Assembly (NCBI GenBank): GCA_023634235.1
Contig: JAMKCF010000008.1
Location: 19,745,000-19,808,999, forward strand
Length of the DNA stretch: 64,000 nucleotides
Direction: 5' to 3'
From: Pisaster brevispinus
Taxonomy: Eukaryota > Echinodermata > Asteroidea > Forcipulatida > Asteriidae
A model generated the notes under the pieces. That model was not told where the DNA came from. It saw only the letters and a program-made list of their open reading frames with translations, and searched no databases. Made by a program: the position numbers and the translations under genes. This document shows positions 1-12,800 of this stretch, piece by piece (position 1 is the stretch's first letter; every line of letters starts with the position of its first letter).

Positions 1-210
1 TTCTGGGGTAAGGGTTCTTCTGGGGTTAGGGTTCTTCTGGGGTAAGGGTTCTTCTGGGGTTAGGGTTCTTCTGGGGTAAGGGTTCTTCTGGGGTAAGGGT
101 TCTTCTGGGGTTAGGGTTCTTCTGGGGTAAGGGTTCTTCTGGGGTAAGGGTTCTTCTGGGGTAAGGGTTCTTCTGGGGTAAGGGTTCTTCTGGGGTTAGG
201 GTTCTTCCGG
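1..210. repeat. 17-bp G-rich minisatellite
   Basis: About twelve head-to-tail copies of a 17-bp unit, TTCTGGGGTAAGGGTTC, alternating with a variant that has GGGGTTAGGG. The array runs off the left end of the window. The variant unit contains the telomere hexamer TTAGGG, but the period is 17 rather than 6, so this is an interstitial or subtelomere-like minisatellite and not a canonical telomere. It is translatable in one frame only because 17-bp periodicity happens to avoid stops. Confidence 0.95.
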
Positions 211-1336
211 TGAGAAGCAAAGCCTTTGAAGAAAGGGCTCCAAGGTCAAATTCAGTTTTGTGATGAACTCATTTTCCAGTATAGAGTCCTTATGCAACTG
301 GGAAAAATATGCAAGTCTCTAATCTCACATTAAAGCTGTTTTTAAGTAAAATGTTGTGAAGCTGGAACGGCACTGAATGAGCGCAGTGACTCTTTCTTGG
401 GGACTTGGAAGTTTTACCGTGATAAAATGTTTGTCTGGTTCTACGCCAACATTGTTGTTGTCATGGTTGTGACTTCGTAATCACAAAATGGGAATCAGAC
501 GATTTATAAATTTAGGACTTTATGTCCCTTAAAAAAAATAATAATAACAAATCATTGAGCGCAAAAAATCAGAAAAAGAAAAGGCAATAGATACATCTAT
601 TCAAATGTAGGAATCAATTTATATTAATAAAAGGAGAGTATTCTTATTTTTCAGTTGAAGAAAATACCAAACCTTGAATGTGTAGCTTTATAGACAAGAA
701 TGCAATGCAGCAATGGTTGGAATCTTTAGACAGCTTAAACCTTATTATTATGAAGTCAGCTATTCATGTAGATTGTAAGAGGGTAACATACTGTGAACTG
801 GCTTAATAGTGTTTACTAAAAGTTAGCCGTCCAGCAATACTAAAAAAAGAAGACGATAAGTCCCTTGTGATTTTCCCACTTTCATGAGGACACTATCTAT
901 TGGAAAATGAGTGCACATCATAAACTGAAGTTGATTCGACCATTGGGACCAATGAATTCTGACTATTACAAAACTTGATAGATTTAACAGAAAAAAGTGC
1001 TGTATGCGACATTCACGGGATGTTTTTATAAGAGTGTTGGGACTTTATCCCCCCAGCTGTTTAAATATTGACCTCCAAACAAGAAAATTCAAGCGGATAT
1101 TGCCAAAAGAAATTAAAATTATGTTAGTGGATAGCGCCGTCAAGACCACCATTGACAAAGAATAGAAAAAGCTTCCTGTTTTCGTAATAATTCAAACTAG
1201 TCCAAGTGTCTTGTTAAAGATTTACACAGGGCTCGAATTTGGTGGGAAAACCCACAAGATCACAGGGCGCTTTAAGCACACCATTTTTATACCGAGAAAA
1301 AAGAGAAAAGAAATAACACTTGCAGTCCCGGCCTCG
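211..1336. other. Spacer, no gene seen
   Basis: AT-rich sequence with scattered A-runs. No long reading frame with splice-compatible ends, no tRNA-like fold and no clear repeat structure was found. Confidence 0.6.
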
Positions 1337-1397
1337 GGGGACCTGGGACTAGCGGGGACCTGGGACTAGCGGGGACCTGGGACTAGCGGGGACCTGG
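1337..1397. repeat. 17-bp tandem repeat (GGGGACCTGGGACTAGC)
   Basis: Three perfect copies of GGGGACCTGGGACTAGC followed by a 10-bp partial copy. The unit is unrelated to the 17-bp unit at the left end of the window. Confidence 0.95.
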
Positions 1398-1499
1398 CCG
1401 GGGATGTAAAATTGGCCAGGCGTGATAGGCCCGGCCATGTCCCACAACACCCCGGCTGAACGGGGGACTTGCTTTTTGTACATCCCTGGCTATACGACA

Positions 1500-1760
1500 C
1501 CCACATGCAGGGTATTTGTCACAATACTTCGACAATTCCAACCCCAGCAGGAGGGGCATAGAAAAAACTTTTTACAACCTCGGCAAAGTTCCCGATTGTC
1601 CCGATGGGCGGGACAAAATTGTGTACAACCTTAGTAAAGTCCCGGCTATTGTTCCACCCAGTGGTAGGGCGGGGCACAGAATTGTACAACCTCGGCCAAG
1701 TCTCAACCTATTGTCCCGGCTAGCAGGGCATAGTTTTTTTAAACATCCCCCTCTATGTCC
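1500..1760. repeat. Degenerate tandem repeat, about 55-60 bp unit
   Basis: The phrase ACAACCTCGGCAAAGTCCCG recurs with changes near 1575, 1625 and 1686. Each copy is followed by a G-rich segment ending in a form of GGGCACAGAATTGT. The short reading frames here arise from the repeat and carry no domain. Confidence 0.7.
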
Positions 1761-2859
1761 CAGCGGCTTTCCCGGGTCCACCAGAACTGGGACTACAATA
1801 CATGTAGATACGTGCATTTTTTTATATACACTACTACATTGAGTGAGGTACAATTTTTCAGTTGAAAAAAAAACAACACCGCTGGACTTGTTTGGTCATG
1901 AGTTTACTGGCCGGATGCTAAAACAAGTTTATTTATCCTTTCTTTAGAGTGTCGGGCTCTAGTACTTCCAATTCCCCCTAGTACTTAGCAGTGAGTAATA
2001 ATGTAATAATACTAATTTGTTCAGTCTTCTTGTGTAGCCCCCCTAATGCCTATACATGTAATGTATACTTCCCCTCTCCTCTGGCTATGCTGGCTGGTCT
2101 TCCCTCAACTCAAAGTACAGTCACTAATGACTAGTGCTAGTATAGTACCTGGTAGTGTACTGTACTGTACTCAGTGGTACTGTCAATGACTGTAGTGTAG
2201 CAAACCCAATAATCCCAATAAACAGATAAAATCCCATCCCATGACAAAGGCCATACAATTTACAAACCCATCTTTGTGTGCACATGGAGGTAGACCTCCA
2301 TGGTACCATGAAGGTAGAGTAGACTTCCATGATCAGATGATATATATTATTTAGTACACACGAGAGGTATTTTGCCAAAATTTCAACTCCTTATTTGGTG
2401 TTTGGTGGTGCGACATCGTCCATCGAACATCATGATATGTCGGAGCTGAACTGAGACGGAGCTGAACCCAGCAAAATGTTTGTCTTTCGGTTGAAATATA
2501 GCCATGCAAAGTTAACAGAATTAGCAGTATGCTCATTTAAATATCTGCCCATTAAATCGACACAGTAAGTATCACCAAAAAGCTTACATTCTTTGACAGA
2601 TCTGCCGACAACACATCACCAGTAGTACTAGTAGTAGTTGTAGTATTAAATGCACTTTAGTTTTACACTAAAGTTCAATAAATTCCAGGATGTGCAACAT
2701 TCAATAACGCTAGCCGCCGGTAGGTCTCGGCAAGCTTGATTGAACAAAATCGCCCCATATAAAACGACATACATATACAACGTCTAGGTACCATTCTAGA
2801 CTGTACTTGACGTGATGTCATTTTTGGGGGATTTGCAATTTCAAGATTGCGCACGATAC
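1761..2859. other. Spacer, no gene seen
   Basis: Low-complexity stretches such as CTAGTAGTAGTTGTAGTA near 2625, with no coding or RNA signal that I can support. Confidence 0.55.
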
Positions 2860-2893
2860 GCCCAATCTACAGATTGCAATCTGTAGATTGGGC
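2860..2893. repeat. Perfect 34-bp palindrome
   Basis: The 34 bases equal their own reverse complement, centred on TTGCAA with GCCCAATCTACAG as the outer half-site. A single half-site with the same sequence recurs at about 4767-4781, next to the same AAATCCC flank seen near 2930. This points to a small dispersed foldback repeat and not a regulatory dyad. Confidence 0.9.
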
Positions 2894-3420
2894 AGATAAG
2901 AACCGTGCTTTTCAAAGTCGGGATTTGCCCAAACTGGAGAGTTGGCGAAACATGGGGTTTATAAATTTTTTTGTACCACAGGGAAATCCTCAAAAAGCTA
3001 ATTAAGTGACTCCGATTTAGTTGAAACAAATATTAAGAAGAAACAAGCAAACGACCCCAAAGCTATTTAAAGCCCCCACAGGCAGGCTACTCCCCCCCAC
3101 GAAGCCGGCGGCGTCTCCTCCACTCCAAAAAATATCCATCCGCTGAGCCCCTTTTGTCATCCAAGTTTTAGGGTTCCGTAGTCCCCCTAATTTCCGGTGC
3201 CCCCACCAGGTGCCCCCAAGGGAAAAATTGAGAGAGTGCTCACAAAAAGAAAAAGAAAAAGAGAAGATGAAGAAAACAGAGGGGAAAATGTTTGTTTGTA
3301 TAATCTGATGTACTATGTAGTGAACGATCGCAATGATGGGATCGCTACCGCGGCCAAAAAATGCCAAGAACATGAGATGATGCAGGCCCCCTGGCTGGAC
3401 CGCCCCCTTCCAAAATAAAA

Positions 3421-3518
3421 GCCGCTGGGTTTGAGCCGCTGGGTTTGAGCCGCTGGGTTTGAGCCGCTGGGTTTGAGCCGCTGGGTTTGAGCCGCTGGGT
3501 TTGAGCCGCTGGGTTTGA
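3421..3518. repeat. 14-bp tandem repeat (GCCGCTGGGTTTGA)
   Basis: Seven identical copies of GCCGCTGGGTTTGA followed directly by a run of about 12 G. Identity between copies suggests recent expansion. Confidence 0.97.
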
Positions 3519-3657
3519 GGGGGGGGGGGGTGGGCACCTGAATGTCAATTTTTCAGCGCGAGTATTTTACTCGAGATTGTGACACCGTAAAAAGACTTTA
3601 CATGAGCACCTCCTTCGCCCTCCCACGTACCCCCACCCATGTATTAATAACTTACTG

Positions 3658-3702
3658 GTACCATGGAGCAATAACTAGTTTATTGCTCCATGCTGGTACC
3701 AA
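3658..3702. repeat. Short hairpin
   Basis: GGTACCATGGAGCAATAA is followed after a short CTAG centre by its inverse, with two extra bases near the right end. It forms a stem of about 18 bp. Confidence 0.8.
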
Positions 3703-3819
3703 AGATAGTTAATGAACAGCCGGAGGGCTCTTTGTATTTAGATCTTTGATACATTCAACTAGAAATATTTTTTAGAGTTTTCGGAAGTGTTTAAATTTAT
3801 CTGAAAAACTATCAGGCCT

Positions 3820-3839
3820 AGTGTATAGGCCTATACACT
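3820..3839. repeat. Perfect 20-bp palindrome
   Basis: AGTGTATAGGCCTATACACT is self-complementary around an AGGCCT centre. No function is evident. Confidence 0.85.
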
Positions 3840-4180
3840 TTTTTGTTATCAGCGCCGCCAAAGAAGGGGGGGGGGGGCATTGCTTATAAAAGTGGAGGGG
3901 GGGGGGGGCAGGGGCGGGTAGTGTCCAGTGGTGGGGTCTTGCCTCTTATTCTTGGCATTTTGCAGTAGCAGTAGCGATTCCGATCGCGATCGATCACTTG
4001 GATTATCCCAAACACGCATTTTCCCTTTTCCCCCTTTTCTTTTTCTTTGTATTTTTGTGAGCAATATCGCGATTTTTCCCTGGGGGGGGGGGGGGCACCT
4101 GGGGGCTGTGCACTGCAAATTTGTGGGGGGGGGCGTGCACCCCAGCCCCCAGCCCCCAGCCCAGGCTACGCCACTGTTTT

Positions 4181-5216
4181 TTTCCTTCACTTTTGCGGGC
4201 AGGTTCACCGGGTAGTGCAGCCACAGTGGCTGCTGCCGTTGGCTGGCAGCCACCACATAATATTCTGGCGACTACCAGCATACTGCCAGATCATCACACC
4301 TCGTGTCAAAGAACCACCTGTCAAAGAAAGACTAGAAAGAAATATTCATTTGGCACTCGGGCTTTGTTTGTACATTACTTTCGCTACCCGATCATGTCAT
4401 CTTTGGTACCTAAACCACGGTAATTAATAACTAATTCAACATTCCATGCATATCTTCACTGAGTCTACAAACAATTTTCCCTAACACTTAAACTATGGAG
4501 TAATTTACCTCATTTTCTCAAAGACTTCATACCTCATCCAATTTTCAAGGATAATTATAGCCGTAACTGAACCAATGCGCAATTTATAGTTATTTTACAC
4601 GACTTTCTTTCTGACCTCCTCCTTGACAAGTTCCCTCGCGCAGAAGTTTCAGGAGGTGAGGACCTATCAAGTTCCTTAGTGTTTGTAAAGAGGAAGACCC
4701 ACTGCATACTGGGCGCGCAATTCGAGGATACCGAAGTCGAGACTAAAACTCCTAAAATTGAGCAGTGCAATCTACAGATTGGGCAAATCCCAAAAATGCG
4801 CTCAACATAAACACCAACTAGAGATGATGAATCCAGCATGTCAACACGTACAGCAAGGACAGAGACATGATCGATTTGTCGCTACTGTATGAAAAACAAT
4901 CTGCTGCAACTGTGAAATCTGAATAATTAACCGAGTTATAATGTGTGACCGTTGCAATTGAACTAATGCGTATTTAGATTCAGCGCTGCAGTGCATGATT
5001 AACCCCTCTCTAACTAAGTCTCCCGGATCTCACTCGCGTGCAAAGTGGATTTTGCAAGAGTGCCACACCTACTGGCTGCAGTGCTACTTCCATGATTCGT
5101 CCAACTGATGCGTTGTGGAGAACAACTGGGATTAACCGGTGTCACAGAGTGGAGATTAATAATTATTACGATCTCTTTGTGCTATTGGAGTGAAATCACC
5201 TTCAGCAGTGTTTAGA
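4181..5216. other. Upstream region of the SRCR gene
   Basis: No gene is recognised. The stretch must hold the SRCR gene's promoter and 5' UTR, but no TATA box or 5' splice pattern could be assigned with confidence. It contains the half-palindrome at about 4767-4781. Confidence 0.4.
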
Positions 5217-5340
5217 ATGCAGCCGACATTCGGCATCCAACCTCTCTCTGTTTTCTTCAAGCTTTGTTTGTTGTTGTCAACGTTATCAATTTGTGCTACT
5301 GTTGATGTTAATACAACGAGTACACCACAACCGCCTGCTG
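5217..5340 (+). CDS. SRCR gene exon 1: signal peptide
   Basis: The ATG opens a 41-residue segment with a hydrophobic core (KLCLLLSTLSICAT) typical of a secretion signal, then Thr- and Pro-rich residues. It ends at a GTAAAT donor in phase 1, which joins the phase-1 start of the exon at 7673. The 5' UTR and any upstream exon are not identified. Confidence 0.8.
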
Positions 5341-6808
5341 GTAAATTGTTTCTGTTAATTGCATGACATGTAAAACGAATTCAGTAATCGATTTAGAGAA
5401 ATTTCATTGAATGATTTGGATCCTGAACTGTTTTGATGCAGTGAAAACTACTTCACCTACTCCTGTCCAGTATCCTACATCTATGAAACTGAGGTTACAA
5501 TTTCACCACCACTAACTATCACTCAGTTCACATCAGTTTCACTCATATTTATTAATAGTAAATATTCATAGTTCTATGAAATATGAAATAACTGTGTCAT
5601 CAATTCAAAGACAAGACTTTGTAAAATCACATTTGGTTACAAATTAATAATTCAAGACCATTTTGAAACTTAGCCCCTGACTGAGCATCCACAATTCAAT
5701 GATTGTAAGTTGGTGAATTTAAAAACAGACCAGCTATTTTTGTTGAACTTATTATTTTTATTCTGTACTTTTGGGTGTCATTTATTTCAGTATTATCAAT
5801 AAAAAGTAATATTTTTTATTGCAAACCCCCCCTATTTTAATTAGTAATTGAAATAGTTAATGCAATGCAAAAGTCATGCAGGTCCGCGGGCCCGAGGCCA
5901 GTGAATAATATCGGGCCAATAAACTCGCCACTGGACAAGTCCAGCAGTCTTGCGTTTAATTTTAAATAAAAATATCCAACTGGAATAATATCTTTAAAAA
6001 GTAGACAATTTCAAATGTTCACTTTGAGTCTGATAAATTCTTTCAATTCTGTTTAGGATCTCAAAAATCAATTGAGATAAATCTTCACCGACAGTGTTTG
6101 GTCAAATAGAAACAATTTACATACATGTATTTGAGTTCTGGACTTGTAACAAAACAATTCTGGTCTGGTAAAAGTTTTCAGCTACAAGCCCTGCAGTCTA
6201 GTGGCTTTTCCAGCCACATTCATTTTCGAGCCCTGCTTTCATCGACAATACGGATACAAAATTTTTGTACACATTTTGTTTTCTGCTACTTTGATTTATG
6301 TGGCTTATAAATCTTGTAACAATCAAAATAGTGGATAACAAAATGTGCATTCAAGAATAAAATAAGTAAATAAATAAATAAATAAACAAATAAATAAAAT
6401 CAAGCTTTATCCATGTTACAAACACTGATTGGCAACATGCTCTGTTTTGTCTTCCTTGTTGAATTCTAAGCTTGAAATACCCACTGAGTAGACCACTGAG
6501 GTCAAAGTCCAGTGGGCCCTAAATGTGGCATTCGACTGGTAGCTTCAAAATCAAACAAGTCCAGCAGTCTTTTTAAAGATTTACTTCTCAAAAATTTATC
6601 CTAAAAGTTCAGCAAACTTGAAAAGTAAAATTTCTGAACTACCAGTGGCACTGGTCCAGTGGGGATTATTTCAAACTCAAGTCAACTAATGAAACTCTGC
6701 TGTAAAACAAACTCTCATTCTCGCTCTTTGTGACTCCAATGAACTGTCAAGGACAATAATTTTTTGACATTTTTCAATTAAATAAAACTCTAATTGTTTT
6801 AAAAATTC

Positions 6809-6840
<32 letters not shown>

Positions 6841-9800
6841 GTCCACTGTTCACCATAATAATGACACCAGTAGTGGGATTTAAGGTATTTAAATCTGAGG
6901 TAATGGTATTATGCCGGATTTGTAAAAAAGCTGACAAAATAGTCACAGACAGTGTTCATGTTTTCTCTTATCAACTATCATGGAATAACAAGCATGTGAA
7001 AATTTGGCCTTAATCCGTTGCGCAAGTCAGGAGAAAATAGTGAAAAACCAACATTCAATTTTTAGAATGTACTGTAGACATAATGTCCTTAATTTGGGTC
7101 GTAACAACTGAAATGAGCTGATTGCGTTTTTTATTCCCAAAAGTTTCCAGATAGGGGGTCTACTGTTTTCTCGAACGCATGTATAACATTTCAGAGTGAA
7201 ATTTTTTACAGAAAAAAGGGTTAGAGTATGAACATCATAATCAGTAAGCTTTCAGACTTGAATTAAAAGATGAATGTTTTTGATCCTTTCCTCCAGTCCT
7301 CAAGTTCATGTTAAAGTAGTTATCATGCATTTGAACGAAGATCCCCCCCCCCCAATCATTGATTGCCGCAATCAAAATGTTCACATTGTGCATGAACATG
7401 TACAATCCTTGACAAAAAAACTTCTATAATGGTTTTACAAAAGTTGAATATCTTCTGATGACTATTTTCAAAGGCTGGTTTGTGTTTCTGAAAAACCAGA
7501 GGATGGAATTTTTTACTCTTCTTAAAGTCAATAAATAACTGAGGTACTTACCACTTCCCTATATCAGTAATCACTCAGTTCACATCAGTTTCATATTAAT
7601 TAATAGTAAATGATCATATGAAATATGGAATAACTGTGTCAACAATTTACCTCCATGACTCATTTTCACCAGAGTTCTCTATACGCCTTGTCCGAGGCTA
7701 CAGTGCCAGCAGTGGACGAGTTCAAATCTTTGACGGCGAAGCATGGGGTAAAATCTGCCTTCCACGCTATGAATGGACTCGGAAGGAAGCCATGGTCACC
7801 TGCAGGCATCTCGGTTACCCCTCAGCGCTATCATCCTGGGAGATTTTAGACGAATACTCCATGGATCGTGTCGCGACTAGAAGTGTTTCCTGCATCGGCA
7901 ACGAGACGAGGCTAACGGAGTGTATTTATGAACCGGCACAGGCTCATTATTGCGGTCCTGGTTCGCCCAATTTGTATGAAGCACTGGTAGTGTGCGAACC
8001 GAATGAAGGTGAGTTTACATTCTAAGCTTGCCTCTTTGAAGGTAACTTTCAGCTTCCATCAAAATCCCTGAAGAGTACAAATTTTCTAGAAAAATGGTCG
8101 CGAGAGATAACATCTTGAATGTCCTGGTATTACAGTAAGGAACTTATAGACGGTCTACTTTATAAACAATGGAAAACTAGAGGTACAAGTAATCTTGAAG
8201 TAGAGAAAATTTCTGACCAATCACAGGCCTAAATCATTAGGGTTTACCGTAAACTAGTTTTTATTATGCAAGGTTTGAAATCACACATATTTATAATTTA
8301 TTATTTATTTAAGATCCTCTATGTTGTTGTAGGTGATTCTGAACCGTCGTATCTCCTGGAGTTGATCCATGGCAAAGATGACACAGAGGGTAGCATTCAG
8401 CTGAGGCCGTTCGAATCTTCTTGGATGGTTTGCAGTGGATCGTTTGACCCGAAAGATGCAACAGTTGTCTGCCGTGAGTTGGGTTACGAGTACGCGATCG
8501 AGGTCTTCACAGACAATCAATTCTCCACAGATCGGACATCGTACTCTCACGCACTGCGATTCCTGGAATGCATTGGACATGAGAAGTATTTGTTGGAGTG
8601 CCCTCACAAAATAAGGCCGGCCGAGTTTTGCCGAGCTAATGTGGGTGGGGTCAAGTGTAGTCTGGAGCCTTCCCCGCTGCCAGGCAAGTACTTACACCCA
8701 GATGGATTTGTAGCTGTCAAGCATTTGTTATCAGAAGATATGAACAACTCAATTTGATTTGTACTTAGGAATAGGAGGGCACTTTTAGAACAAAAAAACA
8801 AAAAAAACCAGGAAGCTCAAATTGTATGAATAATCAATCATATATATATGATTGATTATTCTCCACAGATCGGACATCGTACTCTCACGCAATTTATTGT
8901 ATGTATACAAACTGTTCACATACAAATATCCCACAGAAGTGTTTGCAGTTAAGTGCAAAAAAAAAAAAATATTCATAAATACCTTGGAGAGTTTACGCAT
9001 TCTAATTGGTCAAAACATGATCACATGGTAGCGTTTCACCAGTCTGAAATAACCAATAAAGATACAGTAAGAGTTGTATCAAACCGGTTGGCTGATGCGC
9101 ATTCAGCAATCAAAGCTATATGCGTGTTGGTGCACAAGCTGGGGACCAATAACGTGGGAACCAATAACACGGAACGCAATTAATACACACCAGTAGCTAA
9201 TGTAAATTCTCTTTGTTCGCCTGTGAATGCACAACTGTGCAATTTGACCCTTGGGAAACGGGAAGTGAGGATACGAAAGGATTTGAAAAATGCACTAAGC
9301 TGAAAGGTTTTACAGATTTTTCTGTACTAATACGCTTCGTAACCAAAAGGATATTTTTTGCGGGCCATGCAAAAGGACCTTGGCTCGGTCCAACGACGCA
9401 CTGCCATTTAAGACCTTGTCACCATTCTTTTATTCCCCATACAAAATCTATAATCATGAACTCTCTTTAAAATATTCACTCTTATTTTAACGCAATTATT
9501 AGGTCTATAATTGGGTTAAATGAAATTTGTTAATATAATAAACTGGAAGGTTTAAAATCCATGCACTCTTCCAAGAACCGATGATATACCATGGCTCTAA
9601 AACTTCCGCCTTAGATTTGTACACTTTGATTTACAAGTGGGGTTATTCCATGAGTAATGGTCTCTGATAATTATTTTTTTTTAGGGTAATACATTTATGA
9701 CATTCTCTAGATCCATTTAATCTTGCCGCTTCTTTCATTCGATAGGAGAAAAAATCCGCTTGGCTGGTTCTAGTAATGCAGATGAGGGCCATTTACAAAC

Positions 9801-12800
9801 GTTTTATAACGGACAATGGTGGAATATCTGCAATGATGGATTATGGAGCGAGAGGGAGGCTAACGTCACCTGCCGGTCATTGGGTTATGCCACTGGCTGG
9901 CCGCTGTACACTCTACGCTACACTCAGGAATACAAGTGAGTATTCTTTAACAGTAAAATAAGAGAAACTTGTCAGAATTATTGTATATTGGTAACAAAGC
10001 AAAATAGTATGTAAAAGTCAGGCGGGATATTCAGGCGCGTTGTTCAGATGCGATGTTCAGGCGCAGTTTTCAGGTGCGATGTTTGGGCGCGATGTTCGGG
10101 CGCGATGTTCGGGCGATCAAACCTGTAAAAGAACTGACTGAGATATCTAAAAAAAAAACCTGAATTAGTTAACAATTTGAATGCTTTAATGTAGGGTCAT
10201 AGATTTGTAAATATTCCAAACATTAATGGCCACAAAAACTTAATTTAATAATGAGAAGCGCTGCAGCTGTTGGTCGTATGAACTCTTTGAGAGAATTCCC
10301 TATGAAGTACTATGGTTTAGACACATTTTTTCAACCAAAAACATTTTAATCTGATTTCTAAGCGTTGGTGTCCGCTTGCAATTGCTACGGCCAGAGATGC
10401 GGTTGGTACCTGCTGTCACCTCGCTATACGTGGATGGATTTGACATTCTTGTGAAAATACTGTGACCGTTTTTTCTCAGCAGAGTAGGCACTGTATTCAG
10501 CTGAAACTTTCACATAATGTGACTTTGTTATATCTTTCTTTATAATTTTGCCTATAAATCAGCATTGCATCATTGACAAAAACCAATCTACAGCCCTACC
10601 TTTAAACCTCTCATATGATTAATACTTAGAGATACAAGCTCCAGGGATGCACTGATAACTGGCTTCAGATGTCATGGGACAGAGAGCAACCTGACCCAGT
10701 GTCTGTTCGATGTCAGTCTTACGACTAAGTGTGGATTTTATGACATCGCTGCCGTTCACTGCTCATCTAAGAGCCTCGTTAACCCCACTGTGCCATATGG
10801 TGAGATACAGACACAGGCAGTTAGGTAGTCACTGTTCACTTCTGGAGCTTAAAGCGTTCTGGGGTATTTTTTTCTCCATAAACTTAAGACTGATGCAAGT
10901 AAAAGAAATAAAACACCACAGGTACTGTATGGGGATTATTTGAAAGTTTGTTTACCTATCCCATGGAAATGGAAGTGTCTTTTTTGCAAAAAATGAAAAT
11001 GGCCTGCCCTCTCAAAGATGAAAATTACAGGCTTGAGACATCTTCGATGTTTGTGTCAATATTTTCCCCGCCAACTTTCTGTTGCAGGAGTTAAAATTCG
11101 TCTTGTGAATGTTCTGGCTCTGACGTCTGGACGTGTTGAAGTCTACCGAGATGATCAATGGTGGAGCGTCTGCGGTCTGTCTGGTTGGGATCGTAATGCC
11201 GCTAGAGTGGTCTGTCATCAGCTTGGATTTAACGGTGTTATATTCACAGGTGGGTAGGGCACGTAAAGGGCAGCTGTGGGAGAGTGAACCATGTAAGACA
11301 AAAAGTTCCAAGTAGTGTCGTCAGATTCAAATTTCAACTCACAGGGTGGGGCATTACATGGAGGCATGGCCTCTGTGACCCTGGTTTTGGCCTAGATGCC
11401 CCTTCCCATAGATTTTAAAAATTTTGAATAGGGTTGTCAAAACATAGTGCAGTCAGCGACTGTACAAGGCTTAAGTGCATTTTGGGCAACTTTTGGGCTT
11501 TAAACCTACATGGCTAAAGTGTGTGTTTTTCTGCACACCTGTCATTAAAACAGTGTTCATCATTATCATTGAGATTTTGGGGGATGAAATATGGGTAACG
11601 TGTACACCTTGCCTTCCTCGACGGCAAGTTGACTTCAGTTTAAGACAAATTTAGGGAAGGAGAGATCTGTGAAAAAATTATGAAAAATCGCTGGAGGAAC
11701 ACATTTAAGTGTTCATTGCTATTGTTAGCTGAAGATAACAAAAGAAAGACTGTTAAAAAGAAACAATTCTGATCATCCATGGCAAATATAAACAATTTCC
11801 AAGACTGTGAAAGTCTTTGTTTTTTGGGGACACCATGGTCCAAAGTACATTGCTGTGGGTCCCACCAGTGTTCAAACAGGCCCAAGACTTGCACATTCTA
11901 TTGATATTGAAGGTATTATACAGGATTGGGGAGTGCCTATACCCGTGAGATTGCGTGGACGAAAGTTAACAGAGCGTCTTAACTGTAACCTTTTAATGGT
12001 TTCTTGGCATGTGGGCTAAACATTTAAAGGTTATACATGATTGGTAAGGACAACAAAACATCATTGTTTAAATTTAGTCTGAAAGCTTACAGAGTATAAA
12101 GTTCATACTAAAACCTTATTTTTTCCCTGTGAACTATTTCCCTCCAAAATGAAGTCTTATTCACGCAAACTGTATCTGAAAACCTAAAAAAAAAAAACAA
12201 CAGCTGGTTTTGGCTGCTAACAACCAAAATTAAGGACAGTGTGTTTGCATGCTGACCATTGTGTATGGTTTTCCACTAGTTTCTCCTGACTAAACCCAAA
12301 TTTGTACCGACTTGCTATTTCATGTATATATGGTTGACAACACAAAAAAATGGACACTGTCTGTGACTTTTTTGTCAGCTCTACCAACCTGTATAATACA
12401 TGTACCATTCAGTGAATATTATGTATTCCTCTAGTTGTATGAAATTAAACTGTCTCCCTTGAATAACAATTACAGCTAGGATGGATTTGTAATTTTAGAC
12501 GCATGAGAAACAAGATGTTGATAACCTGGGTTCATCCATCCGCATCACTGTGATCATGCGTAAACAGTTCAAGGGATACATCTATTACATCATTGGTCTG
12601 TGGAAGAGTCAATGCATACCAATTACATTATCGTACAATAAGGATAAACACAGCTTTTAGATGCAGGGGAAAACTTCAAAAGTTTGAGTAAATTCACTGC
12701 AACTATGGTGAAGCATCTCAAGGACACACGCCAGGCCATGGTTAAAACCCACACTTGAACGACAGAAGTTAAATCTTGCAATAGACCGCTTTACAAAGCT

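Larger units (their letters stand above)
3200..4180. repeat. Dispersed repeat remnants with poly-G tracts
   Basis: The segment near 3212-3270 on the + strand and the reverse complement of about 4020-4095 share a CCCCCAAGGGAAAAAT...GCTCACAAAAA...AAGAAAAAG pattern, so they are inverted copies of one repeat. The second ends at GGCTACGCCACTG near 4165. Long G-runs occur near 3519, 3867, 3898 and 4082. The reading frames here are proline- or glycine-rich artefacts. Confidence 0.6.

Noticed and set aside
3313..4427. Pro-, Gly- and Ser-rich reading frames on both strands
   Set aside because: They come from the 14-bp tandem repeat, poly-G tracts and a dispersed repeat, and no splice sites support them.
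5442..5508. An extra SRCR-gene exon between the signal peptide and SRCR1
   Set aside because: Its start is phase-compatible after a GATGCAG acceptor and reads Thr/Pro-rich, but its only GT donors (after CTGAG and after GTCCA) leave phase 2, which does not join exon 2.
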